DNA from: Bacillus gobiensis
Lineage (GTDB): Bacteria > Bacillota > Bacilli > Bacillales > Bacillaceae
Assembly (NCBI RefSeq): GCF_001278705.1
Contig: NZ_CP012600.1
Coordinates: forward strand, 3,817,417 to 3,881,416
Length of the DNA: 64,000 nucleotides
Direction of reading: 5' to 3'
Part shown: in pieces, positions 26,021 through 34,327 of the stretch
Layout: each line of letters starts with the position of its first letter
Numbering within the stretch: the stretch's first letter is position 1
Notes under the pieces: model-generated
Databases searched by the model: none
What the model was told of the DNA's origin: nothing
Seen by the model: the letters and a program-made list of their open reading frames with translations, nothing else
Translations under genes and position numbers: made by a program

Positions 26021-26048
26021 TTGACTTTTCAAAAAGGAACTCTATAAA
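26021..26048 (+). promoter_or_regulatory. Promoter of the antibiotic-responsive MFS/ABC-F transcript
   Basis: TTGACT (26021-26026), a 16-base spacer and TATAAA (26043-26048) precede the leader peptide by about 40 bases. This is a strong sigma-A-type promoter, consistent with constitutive initiation and control by attenuation downstream. Confidence 0.6.
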
Positions 26049-26085
26049 TACTGTGTGTTAAAATCTTAAGGAGGATTATTAAAAT

Positions 26086-26127
26086 ATGTATTCAATGAGA
26101 CTTCGATTCCAATCTTTGAACCAGTAA
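26086..26127 (+). CDS. ErmD-leader-like stalling peptide (13 residues)
   Basis: AAGGAGG at 26068-26074 is followed by an ORF encoding MYSMRLRFQSLNQ and TAA. This closely resembles the known leader of the Bacillus ermD/ermK methylase genes (MTHSMRLRFPTLNQ) and contains the MRLR core that also occurs in the mefA leader MTASMRLR. In those systems the R-L-R motif makes the ribosome stall when a macrolide occupies the exit tunnel. Here the peptide precedes efflux and ribosome-protection genes and not a methylase. A terminator hairpin lies about 100 bases downstream, so transcription attenuation is the likely mode. Confidence 0.85.
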   Translation: MYSMRLRFQSLNQ

Positions 26128-26143
26128 TTTAATACGTTCAAAG

Positions 26144-26257
26144 ACTCTGTTTGTGTATGCAGAGTAAACGGGATTAGTCTGCCCTTTTTTAATAATCTTC
26201 ATTTCAAATACAAATATGTAAAGTGAAGAAAGGTGGATCATTCTGCCTTTCTTTTTT
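26144..26257 (+). terminator. Attenuator region with rho-independent terminator behind the RLR leader
   Basis: A small hairpin ACTCTG/CAGAGT (26144-26165) and a possible GCAGA/TCTGC pair with T-run (26159-26188) lead into a clear terminator. Its stem is AAGAAAGG (26226-26233) / CCTTTCTT (26246-26253) with a T tail. It would stop transcription before the MFS gene unless the upstream folds are rearranged by a stalled ribosome. Confidence 0.7.
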
Positions 26258-26342
26258 GTATAATTTTCTTAGCAAAAGAAATATTTACGATTCTGTGAGA
26301 AAGAAATTAGGCAGCTTTAAAAAGTTATTGGAGAGATTTTAC

Positions 26343-26366
26343 ATGATGATGTTACTTTTCTATTAA
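26343..26366 (+). CDS. Second leader peptide MMMLLFY, before the MFS gene
   Basis: TGGAGAG (26329-26335) is followed 7 bases later by ATG-ATG-ATG-TTA-CTT-TTC-TAT-TAA. The stop codon abuts the first stem of a translational attenuator. The C-terminal LLFY is shared with the leader MQFLLFY at 27638. Short hydrophobic leaders with this placement are known for macrolide-inducible genes (for example MYLIFM before msrD). Confidence 0.75.
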   Translation: MMMLLFY

Positions 26367-26431
26367 TACGAGCTTAGCAAGAAAAGCTCGTATCGGTGAA
26401 GAATCGATACGTAAATTTAGGAGGTATCGAT
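26366..26431 (+). promoter_or_regulatory. Translational attenuator of the MFS gene (three mutually exclusive stems)
   Basis: Stem 1: ATACGAGCTT (26366-26375) with AAGCTCGTAT (26384-26393). Stem 2: CGTATCG (26389-26395) with CGATACG (26405-26411). Stem 3: ATCGATAC (26403-26410) with GTATCGAT (26424-26431), which encloses the AGGAGG ribosome binding site (26419-26424). Stem 2 excludes both others. A ribosome stalled on the leader would cover the 5' arm of stem 1, allow stem 2 and free the ribosome binding site. Confidence 0.82.
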
Positions 26432-26436
26432 TACTA

Positions 26437-27619
26437 ATGGAAAATCAAAATTGGAAAAGGATATTTTTTGCGTTATATACAGGGCAGTTCTTTTCATTAC
26501 TGAGTAGTGCTGCTGTTCAATTTAGTATCATTTGGTGGTTAACAGATACAGCAGGCTCACCACTTTTATTAGCTTTGGCAGGGGTAGCAGGCTTTTTACC
26601 ACAAGCATTAGTTGGCCCGTTAGCTGGAACAATTATAGATCGTCACTCTCGTAAAATGATAATGATACTTGCAGATATGATTGTTGCATTAGGCAGTTTA
26701 CTATTATTTACATCGATGTATTTTAGTGAACCCAGTATCGTGTTAGTAATACTCGTGTTAGTCGTTCGTTCACTTGCAACTGCCTTTCATATGCCGGCAA
26801 TGCAAGCCTCTGTGCCGCTGCTTGCACCTGAAAAGCACCTGACAAAGGTTGCAGGCTGGGGACAGATGATAAGTTCGGTGTCCAATATCAGGACCGGCAG
26901 TGGGAATGTCATTACTTGCAGTTAGCTCGCTTGAATGGGTGTTATTGTTCGATGTATTAGGTGCTGTTATTGCTTGTAGCGTTTTACTGTTTATTCACAT
27001 CCCAAGAGTACCGAGAACGACAGAAGAGGTGTCAGGCAGTTTTATTGGTGAAATGAAAGAAGGATATCGTGTGATTGTGAAACATCGCCTTTTACTGAGG
27101 TTAACAATAGTAATGACAGTTGTAGCTGTCCTATACATTCCTATAGGCACTTACTTTCCGCTTATGGTACGTAATCATTTTGCAAAAGGTGTAGTAGAAG
27201 CAGGAATTGTTGAGATTGCATTTGCGATTGGATTAATTGTAGGAGCTTCATTGTTAGGTGTATTAGGGGATCGTTTTGATAAAATTAAAACAATGGCAGC
27301 CGGGATGATGCTGATAGGCGTTGCATTATTTATTTCTGGTTTGCTATCACCGTCCATTTTCTATGTGTTTGTTGTACTGAGTTGTTTGGTTGGATTATCT
27401 GGTCCATTATTTTCAGCTCCATTCTATTCGTATATCCAGTCGGAAATTGAACCTCATTTACTTGGGCGAGTATTTAGTTTTGTTACAAGTTTATCGTTAC
27501 TTACGGTTGGATTGGGGTTAGCTGGAGTATTTACGGAATTAACGAGTGTTGCCGCACTATTTACTATAACCGGTGTTCTGATTAGTCTAAATGCAGTGAT
27601 GGCTATGAAGCTTAAGTGA
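26437..27619 (+). pseudogene. Mef-like macrolide-efflux MFS transporter with a frameshift at about 26890
   Basis: The gene begins MENQNWKRIFFALYTGQFFS, the typical start of Mef-type efflux pumps, with the MFS loop motif GPLAGTIIDRHSRK near residue 70. Up to 26889 the frame reads WGQMISSVSNI; from 26891 the expected sequence continues one frame over (GPAVGMSLLAVSSLEWVLL) to a normal end at 27619 (~394 codons). Loss of two bases in an expected GCA codon at 26890 would explain it. As written, the protein ends after ~162 residues, so efflux would be abolished unless the lesion is an assembly error. The ABC-F gene follows 115 bases later behind its own leader. Confidence 0.85.
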
Positions 27620-27637
27620 GGAGAGGGGGAAAGAAAG

Positions 27638-27661
27638 ATGCAATTCTTATTATTCTATTAA
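27638..27661 (+). CDS. Third leader peptide MQFLLFY, before the ABC-F gene
   Basis: GAGGAGAGGGGG overlaps and follows the MFS stop codon. The ORF ATG-CAA-TTC-TTA-TTA-TTC-TAT-TAA then ends exactly at the first base of the attenuator stem. It ends in LLFY like the leader at 26343. Confidence 0.75.
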   Translation: MQFLLFY

Positions 27662-27730
27662 TACGAGCTTGAAATAGAAGCTCGTATCGATCCTAGCTAT
27701 CGATACGAAATAATAAATTTCGGAGGTAGC
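27661..27730 (+). promoter_or_regulatory. Translational attenuator of the ABC-F gene
   Basis: Stem 1: ATACGAGCTT (27661-27670) with AAGCTCGTAT (27678-27687), identical arms to the attenuator at 26366. Stem 2: CGTATCG (27683-27689) with CGATACG (27701-27707). Stem 3: GCTATC (27696-27701) with GGTAGC (27725-27730), one wobble, which masks the GGAGG site at 27722-27726. The same mutually exclusive logic applies. Confidence 0.82.
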
Positions 27731-27734
27731 GAAT

Positions 27735-29186
27735 ATGGAACAAATATGTTTTGAATTAGAAAATGTCGAAGTGACATATTTAGATAAAGAAGTATTAAAG
27801 ATTGAACGATTAGCTGTACATCAATTTGACCGGATTGGCATCGTCGGGAAAAACGGTGCAGGGAAAAGCACGTTATTAAAGCTGCTTGCTGGTAAAATTC
27901 AACCGACAAGTGGAAAAGTTAATTGTTACGTAGAGCAAGGTTATTTTGAGCAGCTTGAAGCTCCTGCAGTTGCAGAAGCTGATGCGGCGTTACTCGGAAG
28001 ACTGGGAGTTCCGAAAAATTCTGATCAGTTAAGCGGCGGGGAGCAAACAAGGCTGAAGCTTGCACAATTGTTTACGCATTATTACGAGGCGTTACTAATC
28101 GATGAGCCGACAACACACTTGGATCAAGGCGGTATTACTTTCTTACTTGATGAATTACGATATTACTACGGAGCACTTGTGTTGATTAGTCATGACCGCG
28201 CTGTCCTAGATGAGCTCGTCACAACGATTTGGGAAGTACGTGACGGCAAAATTCAGGTTTATACCGGCAATTACAGCGAATACATGAAACAGAAGCAGCT
28301 AGAACGTGATCAACAGAGCCAAGCTCATGAACAATTCATCAAAGAAAAAAGCCGACTTGAAAAAGCAGTACAAGAAAAAATGAAAAAAGCTGAAAAAATC
28401 ACTCAAGCAGGAAGTATGTCGAAAAAAGAAGCGAATGCAAAACCGTACAAGTCGTTTATGACGAAATCGAAAGGCACGAGCCAAAAAGCCGTACAGCGCG
28501 CCGCAAAAGCGATTGAACAGCGAATGGAAAAACTCCAGGAAGTCGAAGCCGTACAGGCGGAAAAGAAAATCATGTTTCGCCAATCAAAAGCATTGGAATT
28601 GCATAATAAGTTTCCGGTTATGGCGGACCGATTAACTCTTCAAGTTGAGGATAAAGTGTTATTGGACGAAGTGAGCTTCCAGCTGCTTGGCAAAAAAATA
28701 GCGATTTCAGGTGCAAATGGCAGTGGTAAAAGTACATTGCTTCACCATATTGCAAATGGCGAGGCTGGTTTAACCATTTCACCAAAAGCAAAAATCGGTT
28801 ATTTCCGCCAAATGAGCTATCAATTTTCAAGTGATGAATCGGTACTGCAATTTGTAAAAAATCGCTCAGAATATGATGAAGGATTTCTAAGAAGTGTTTT
28901 ACATTCGATGCAGTTTGTCGGTACTGATTTGCAAAAAAGTGTAAAGTCATTGAGTGGTGGAGAAGCGATACGCCTCCAACTTTGTCACCTGTTCTTAGGG
29001 GAATATAACATTCTATTGTTAGACGAACCTACCAATTTCTTGGATATTCATGCGATTGAAGCATTAGAGCGGTTTATCGCTGCATATGAAGGAACGATTG
29101 TATTTGTCTCTCATGATCAAGCGTTCATAAAAAATGTTGCAGACCTGCAGTATCGTATTTTTGCGGAAACATTGAATCAAGTGTGA
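27735..29186 (+). CDS. ABC-F ribosomal protection protein, Msr-like
   Basis: 483 residues with two ABC domains and no membrane segment. First Walker A GKNGAGKST (38-46), signature LSGGEQ (99-104), Walker B LLIDEPTTHLD; an interdomain linker (~185-290) very rich in K, E and Q that reaches the ribosome in this class; second Walker A GANGSGKST (326-334), signature LSGGEA (~406) and LLLDEPTNFLD. Length and layout match Msr-type ARE ABC-F proteins, which dislodge macrolides and streptogramin B from the ribosome. Its leader-peptide attenuator and the Mef-like neighbour repeat the mef-msr arrangement known from streptococci. The exact drug range cannot be told from sequence. Confidence 0.9.
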   Translation: MEQICFELENVEVTYLDKEVLKIERLAVHQFDRIGIVGKNGAGKSTLLKLLAGKIQPTSGKVNCYVEQGYFEQLEAPAVAEADAALLGRLGVPKNSDQLSGGEQTRLKLAQLFTHYYEALLIDEPTTHLDQGGITFLLDELRYYYGALVLISHDRAVLDELVTTIWEVRDGKIQVYTGNYSEYMKQKQLERDQQSQAHEQFIKEKSRLEKAVQEKMKKAEKITQAGSMSKKEANAKPYKSFMTKSKGTSQKAVQRAAKAIEQRMEKLQEVEAVQAEKKIMFRQSKALELHNKFPVMADRLTLQVEDKVLLDEVSFQLLGKKIAISGANGSGKSTLLHHIANGEAGLTISPKAKIGYFRQMSYQFSSDESVLQFVKNRSEYDEGFLRSVLHSMQFVGTDLQKSVKSLSGGEAIRLQLCHLFLGEYNILLLDEPTNFLDIHAIEALERFIAAYEGTIVFVSHDQAFIKNVADLQYRIFAETLNQV

Positions 29187-29252
29187 TTGAAGTTGTCTGA
29201 ATCAATTAAAAGCTAAAGCATACCTAAAGGGAGATTAATAAGAAATAAAAGC

Positions 29253-29284
29253 GAAGGCCGCCTTTGACAAGGCGGTCTTCTTGC
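29253..29284 (+). terminator. Terminator of the MFS/ABC-F operon
   Basis: Stem GAAGGCCGCCTT / AAGGCGGTCTTC (one wobble) with loop TGAC, followed by a short T-rich tail, 66 bases after the ABC-F stop. Confidence 0.8.
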
Positions 29285-29305
29285 TTGATATAAACTTAAG
29301 ATAAA

Positions 29306-29415
29306 TGTAAACGCTTTAAAAATATTCGTAATATTTTCAATTTGCTTTTATATTCCATTGACTTACTTTTGCATTGCGTTATATTATATATCGTATAATG
29401 TTAGAAATCCTTACA
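29306..29415 (+). promoter_or_regulatory. glnK-amtB promoter with a downstream TnrA/GlnR box
   Basis: TTGACT (29358-29363) and TATTAT (29382-29387), 18 bases apart, form the promoter. TGTTAGAAATCCTTACA (29399-29415) matches TGTNA-N7-TNACA exactly but lies downstream of the predicted start and touches the ribosome binding site, a repressing and not an activating position. A weak cre-like TGTAAACGCTTTAA (29306-29319) and a palindrome AAATATTCGTAATATTT lie upstream. Confidence 0.6.
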
Positions 29416-29430
29416 AGGAGTTGCGTTATT

Positions 29431-29790
29431 ATGAAAAAGATTGAAGTGATAATAAGACCCGAAAAGCTCACTGAGACGATTAAAGGGCTAAAAAATATAG
29501 GTATTACTGGTTTTACAGTATCTCAGGTAGTCGGACGAGGAAAACAAAAGGATACCCAGGGAGTTTACCGTGGGAAAAACTATAAAGTGACTCTTCATCC
29601 AAAAGTGAAACTGGAGATTGTCCTTTCGGATCATATGGTCAAGCCAACGATTGATACCATTATTGATTCTGCCCAAACAGAAGAAGCGGGCGACGGTAAA
29701 ATTTATGTTTATCCGATATTTGAAGCCTATAACATTCGAACAGGCACAAAAGACTTTGATATTGATGACGTAGTTAATCTGGGAGGGTAA
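29431..29790 (+). CDS. glnK: PII nitrogen-regulatory protein
   Basis: 119 residues, PII length. KKIEVIIRPEKLTETIKGL is the N-terminal strand, GRGKQKDTQGVYRGKNY the T-loop with the Tyr-51 equivalent, and GDGKIYVYPIFEAYNIRTG the C-terminal signature. AAGGAG precedes ATG 29431. Trimeric PII binds ATP/ADP and 2-oxoglutarate and gates the ammonium channel encoded 5 bases downstream. Equivalent to nrgB of B. subtilis, although there the order is nrgA-nrgB and here it is reversed, as in most bacteria. Confidence 0.94.
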   Translation: MKKIEVIIRPEKLTETIKGLKNIGITGFTVSQVVGRGKQKDTQGVYRGKNYKVTLHPKVKLEIVLSDHMVKPTIDTIIDSAQTEEAGDGKIYVYPIFEAYNIRTGTKDFDIDDVVNLGG

Positions 29791-29795
29791 CTTTT

Positions 29796-31100
29796 ATGGA
29801 ACTTATCTATTTAAACACCGTATGGATTGTTATCGCTGCGGCAATGGTATTGTTCATGGAGGGTGGCTTTAGTTTACTGGAGGCTGGTTTTGTTCGAACG
29901 AAAAATGCAGTCAATGTAACTATGAAAATATTTGTCGATTTGACAGTGGGAGTCTTAGCATTTTGGTTAGTTGGATTTGGAATTATGTATGGGCAAGATG
30001 CTTTTGGATTGATTGGTACGACTTTATTTGGAAGTCCGGAAAAGATTGCTCTTTCGATTGAATTACCAAGTGCTGCTTATGTATTGTTTCAAATCGGATT
30101 TGCAGTAGCTTGTATTTCTATTGTGTCAGGTGCCGTTGCTGAACGTATGAATTTTAAAGCTTATGTATTAACAGCAGCACTTATTTGTCTCATCATTTAT
30201 CCTCTATCAGGTCATTGGATCTGGAACAGTGATGGTTGGTTAGCGCAATTAGGAATGAAGGATTTTGCTGGTTCGGCTACGATTCATGCGGTAGGTGGAT
30301 TTATTGCTTTTGCAATGGCAAAACTGCTGGGACCGAGAAATGGAAGATTTAATTCAGATGGCAGTGCCAATGTATTTGCACCCAGCAACATTCCATTAGC
30401 TTCTGCAGGAGCGTTTATTTTATGGTTCGGCTGGTTTGCCTTTAATGCAGGAAGCACATTAGATGCTTCTAACACTAGTCTTGCATCGATTGCCCTGAAC
30501 ACAATGCTGGCAGGAGCAAGTGGAGGAACGGCTGCCCTGTTTATGACGTTGAAGAAATTCGGGAAAGCTGATCCGAGTATGACCATTAATGGCGTGTTAG
30601 CAGGCTTGGTGGCGATAACTGCCGGATGTGCTTTCGTCTCTCATTTGAGTGCGATTGTCATCGGTGCAATCGGCGGTCTAATTGTGATCTTTGCGACTTT
30701 ATTAGTAGATCAGCTCAAAGTGGATGATCCAGTGGGAGCAGTCGCTGTACATGGATTTACTGGCGTATTCGGAACCATTGCAGTTGGATTGTTCGATACA
30801 TCTGAAGGTCTTTTCATGACGGGGAATGCTTCTCTTCTATTAATACAAGTATTAGGTGCAGCCGTAGTAGTTGTTTGGGGTCTTGTCGGCGGTACGATTG
30901 TTGCGAAAGTATGTGAAAAGACAGTCGGTTTCCGAGCAAGTGAACGTGAAGAGGAAGAAGGTCTGGATATGTCATATCATGGAATTCCAGCTTATAATGA
31001 ATTAGAACGGTTCACAGATTTGCCGTCCAATTTATACGATTTTGAAGAAACAACAGGTATCACGGTTGCTCCTGATGATACGAAAGAAAATGCCGGGTAA
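29796..31100 (+). CDS. amtB: Ammonium transporter
   Basis: 434 residues, eleven membrane helices. Family motifs: FMEGGFSLLEAGFVRTKN near residue 22, the pore histidine in HAVGGFIAFAMAKLLGPRN, and the second histidine in VHGFTGVFGTIAVGLF. The cytoplasmic tail (residues ~385-434) is longer than in E. coli AmtB and acidic. It conducts ammonia/ammonium at the cytoplasmic membrane and is controlled by the co-encoded PII protein. A strong terminator follows. Confidence 0.95.
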   Translation: MELIYLNTVWIVIAAAMVLFMEGGFSLLEAGFVRTKNAVNVTMKIFVDLTVGVLAFWLVGFGIMYGQDAFGLIGTTLFGSPEKIALSIELPSAAYVLFQIGFAVACISIVSGAVAERMNFKAYVLTAALICLIIYPLSGHWIWNSDGWLAQLGMKDFAGSATIHAVGGFIAFAMAKLLGPRNGRFNSDGSANVFAPSNIPLASAGAFILWFGWFAFNAGSTLDASNTSLASIALNTMLAGASGGTAALFMTLKKFGKADPSMTINGVLAGLVAITAGCAFVSHLSAIVIGAIGGLIVIFATLLVDQLKVDDPVGAVAVHGFTGVFGTIAVGLFDTSEGLFMTGNASLLLIQVLGAAVVVVWGLVGGTIVAKVCEKTVGFRASEREEEEGLDMSYHGIPAYNELERFTDLPSNLYDFEETTGITVAPDDTKENAG

Positions 31101-31161
31101 GTTAATTTTAAATCTAGTAAAATAACTAATACTAAAATTGAGCTTTAGATTTAAGTTTACG

Positions 31162-31192
31162 GCGTCTCTACTAAAAGTAGAGACGCTTTTTT
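31162..31192 (+). terminator. Terminator of glnK-amtB
   Basis: A perfect 10-bp stem GCGTCTCTAC / GTAGAGACGC with loop TAAAA and a T6 tail. Confidence 0.9.
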
Positions 31193-31296
31193 GCCGTAGA
31201 TTGAAACTTGAAGCGTTGGTGTTCGTAGGATATAAAAGAGCATGCGTGGTCGGACGTACGATTACCATAAAATACCTGAAATTAAGGGTGGTTAAT

Positions 31297-31946
31297 ATGA
31301 TAAAAAATAAAAAAATGATATATTTTGCTCTCATTTTTTTATTGCATCTATGGCGTTAAATTTCCCTTTTCCGCACGAAAGTCCTTATGGTGAGGCAGTT
31401 GTTGAGGTGCTGAATATACCTGTTCAGACAGATGATGGATTACAATTTGTTGGAGTTGTCTCATTAATACTTTTGATTACGGGTTTATTTTTACTGGCGA
31501 AATCATTAGAAAAATATCATGGGCGAATCGTATTGATTGCTATTATTATCTCAATTTTTGCACCGTCGATGATTGCCGGTTCCTATCAAAGAACATTTGC
31601 AACAGGCATTTACGCTGTTTCCTATGACCGTGGCCTAAGTAATTGTGGCTTTGATATGATTAATGAAAGAACATTACACGGGGAATGTGAGCTTACTTTT
31701 GATAATTACAGTAGAAATGATGTGGGGTTCACTGTTGAATTTTATGAAAATAAAAATGATTATCCAATGGTCTCGCTCTTGAATAACAATGCGCCTTATG
31801 AGGTGAAGTTAAAAGCAAATGCGAGAAAACATGTGAAGATCGAATCTAATATAGATGTGTCGAATACAGAAAACCACATTGATAATGGCAGTGCAAGAAA
31901 CGTGGATATTATTATTAAGTCGGGAGAAAAAAGCAGAAAATTATGA
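31297..31946 (+). pseudogene. Membrane-anchored protein of unknown family, frameshifted in a T run
   Basis: ATG 31297 with AAGGGTGG upstream starts MIKNKKMIYFALIF and soon hits a stop. One base out, the frame reads FFIASMALNFPFPHESPYGE and stays open to 31946. An indel in the run of seven T (about 31334-31340) explains it. The intact protein would be ~216 residues: an N-terminal membrane segment, a second at ~62-80, a third at ~87-105, then an extracytoplasmic beta-rich domain with two cysteines (NCGFDMINER...GECELTF). The family is not recognised. Confidence 0.6.
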
Positions 31947-31984
31947 GGGGAATCCTTAACTTGATCTAAATGGAGACATGTACT

Positions 31985-32649
31985 ATGGAATTAAGAGACT
32001 ATATTAACAATATCTTTCCCGGGCTCGTTTTAAAGCAAGTCTTTATCATCAATGGGATTTAGGTATTCATTTTGAATTCGCTCAGGGTCTCTCCCCATTT
32101 AAAAGCGGAACAGACGAACTAAACTCAGACTATTTTAATCAAGTATATCATCAAGCATTGTCACTTTTTCATGATATTTTCTCAGCTGATGATAAAATTC
32201 TATTTGTATCAAATATCTATCAGAATAGGAATCATGCAAAAAGAAGTAAAAAGAAAGTCAAAATCTATAACCATTACATAAAAAATAAAAATGTCCTGTT
32301 TCGTTTGAAGCAAGAAACTCTTCCCTATATGTTTGATGATGAAGATGATGCTGAGTCGTATTGTACCTGCCAATTTTCTTTAGAATGCCGCAAACAAGAT
32401 ATACGAGATCCTTTGCTGAAAGCAATTTGTAACCAGGATTTCCAGTCATTAAAGCCAAGATTTAATGACTTAAATTATCCAGATGAATTTTTTATTAACG
32501 TTACGAAAGGTGTTATCTTTTTTATTTATGATGATAGAGGGTGTGAAGTCATAGCGAATGACATAGAGACGATACGACCGTTATATGAGAAATACACGAA
32601 TTGGGTTGATGAATATTATCGTGAGGAGATTAATCAACGTTTTAAATAA
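31985..32649 (+). pseudogene. DUF3885-like protein, N-terminal frameshift
   Basis: ATG 31985 encodes MELRDYINNIFPGLVLKQ and stops at 32060. From about 32036 a second frame reads SLYHQWDLGIHFEFAQGLSP and continues through TLPYMFDDEDDAESY and IIFFIYDDRGCEVIANDIET to 32649. Together these make the complete ~220-residue domain that I associate with DUF3885. A single indel near 32036-32040 separates the parts. Function of the family is unknown; it often occurs in toxin-immunity-type clusters. Confidence 0.65.
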
Positions 32650-32698
32650 TCTTTCTGCTTATAGGTTTTGAAATAATCTTAAAAGCGAGGTATTTCAA

Positions 32699-33957
32699 AT
32701 GAATCCAAGGATAAAGGAATTAATTGATTATGCAAAATCAAAGTTTAGATTAGATAACTACTATTTAAAAACACATAGTTTCGATCGGAACGTAAACATT
32801 TTCAATGATACGCTATATACACTATGTATGGAGTGGTTTCCTAATCACGTACTTGAACAAGAGGATGGTTAGAAGGTACAGCAGTTATTTGTATTGACGT
32901 GAAAAGCCGTAAATTTAAGAGTGTTATTTTTGTCCGAGGTAAGTCTTATGCAGATGATGAGGCATTTTCTAATCTTCATAAAAACGACATTATTAAATGG
33001 ATTGAGCAGGAAACAGGGTTAGCGTATGGTCGCCAATTTCAACTGGAAAAAGAAGAAAAGGGGAGGCTGTTTTTTAAAGAATGTATAGATGGTGCGGCTG
33101 TTTCTCCTTCAGGGTCAATTGAAATTGAATTTGATCAGGAAGGGAAGCTCACCTTTTTCTCTGTTCATGGTCAGTTTCCTTCTAAAGAAAAAGTAAAAGA
33201 AGAGACCAATTCACTTTCCCTTGAAATGGTAGAACATATGGCAAAAGAACAATTGAAATTGATTGAATTTCCTTCATTTAAACAGAAAAGGTTATTTCCC
33301 GTTTACGCGGTGGAAGAAATTTATGTCATGAATGACCAGACATCGACCATTCCGTTTGAACTTATTGTAGATATAAAGTCACTTTTGAAAATAGACCAAA
33401 TCATTCAATGGGATACGCCGTTAAATAAACCGTTTGATAGAAAAGAGATTAACTTGATTGAGGATGTGACAGCAGAACAAGCATTTTCATATGAACCATC
33501 TCCTGAATCATTTCCAATAACAAAGGTAGAACAAGAGAAGTGTGTAATGGCAGTGAGAGACTTTTTACGTCAGGAATTTCCTAACGATACTGGAAAATGG
33601 ATACTAAAGACTTTACATCGAGAGAATGGCTTTATCCATGCAACTTTGAGAGCAACTAATCAAGACATTCGTGTATTTCAGAGAAAACTTCTGGTCATGA
33701 TTGATGCACAGAGCATCCAAGTATTAAATTACATGGACAACAAACTGATGTGGGAATTTCTTGATCAATTTCTACCACCTGAAAAAGTAACAATAGATAT
33801 AGAAGAAGCGTATGAAAAAATCAAAGAATTATATGAGCTAACACCAATCTACGTCTACGACTTTAAACAAAAACAATATGTTTTATGCGGAAAATTAGAT
33901 TGTCAATATGGGGTCAACGCAGGAAACGGTGATGTAATTACATTAGATGACTTGTAG
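32699..33957 (+). pseudogene. Conserved protein with repeated PepSY/YcdB-like domains, frameshifted near 32870
   Basis: ATG 32699 with AAGCGAGG upstream encodes MNPRIKELIDYAKSKF ... VLEQEDG and stops at 32872. One frame over, LEGTAVICIDVKSRKFKSV continues to 33957, giving ~419 codons in all. The long C-terminal part has repeated units of the form helix-beta (EKVKEETNSLSLEMVEHMAK; TIDIEEAYEKIKELYELTP) reminiscent of PepSY/YcdB domains, but without a signal peptide. It is the third consecutive gene with one frameshift. Family assignment is tentative. Confidence 0.55.
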
Positions 33958-33987
33958 TTTTATTGATTTAGAAGGATAGAGTGGCCG

Positions 33988-34245
33988 TTGTATTTTTGGA
34001 GAGTAACGAAGTATGATCCAGTTAATAGGGATGCTGATAGGACTTTTTCCCAGAATGAGGGTATATTTATGTCAAGAAACTTTGGCACAAATATACCCTC
34101 AAATTTTGATAACAAAATTAATAAAGCGTTTTCTTTAATTAGAAATGACAGGTTGAAATGTGATTGTATTGCTTCAAAGTATAAAAACCCTATTTTGAAT
34201 AGCTCTTCAAATGACTTCCTTTTTATATATATCGATTCCGAATAA
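33988..34245 (+). pseudogene. N-terminal stub of a small Bacillus protein, disrupted
   Basis: The first ~20 residues (MYFWRVTKYDPVNRD from TTG 33988) look like the start of a conserved Bacillus protein beginning WRVTKYDP. The rest of the frame (GIFMSRNFGTNIPSNF onward) coincides with the MITE-like segment and has no family character. I read it as a gene truncated by an insertion. Confidence 0.45.
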
Positions 34246-34306
34246 CTTTCAATATATGTTTTATGAACTTTTATCATGGGTACGCTACAAATATACCTTA
34301 AATTTT
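34057..34306. mobile_element. Possible MITE with terminal inverted repeats
   Basis: Left end GAGGGTATATTT (34057-34068) has a perfect inverted copy AAATATACCCTC at 34089-34100 and a diverged one at the right end (AAATATACCTTA, 34289-34300). ACAAATATACC(CTC/TT)AAATTTT is repeated at 34087 and 34287, exactly 200 bases apart. The ~250-bp segment carries no gene and interrupts the WRVTKYDP reading frame. No target-site duplication was confirmed. Confidence 0.35.
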
Positions 34307-34327
34307 AGTTAAAAAGGAGCGGTAGTT

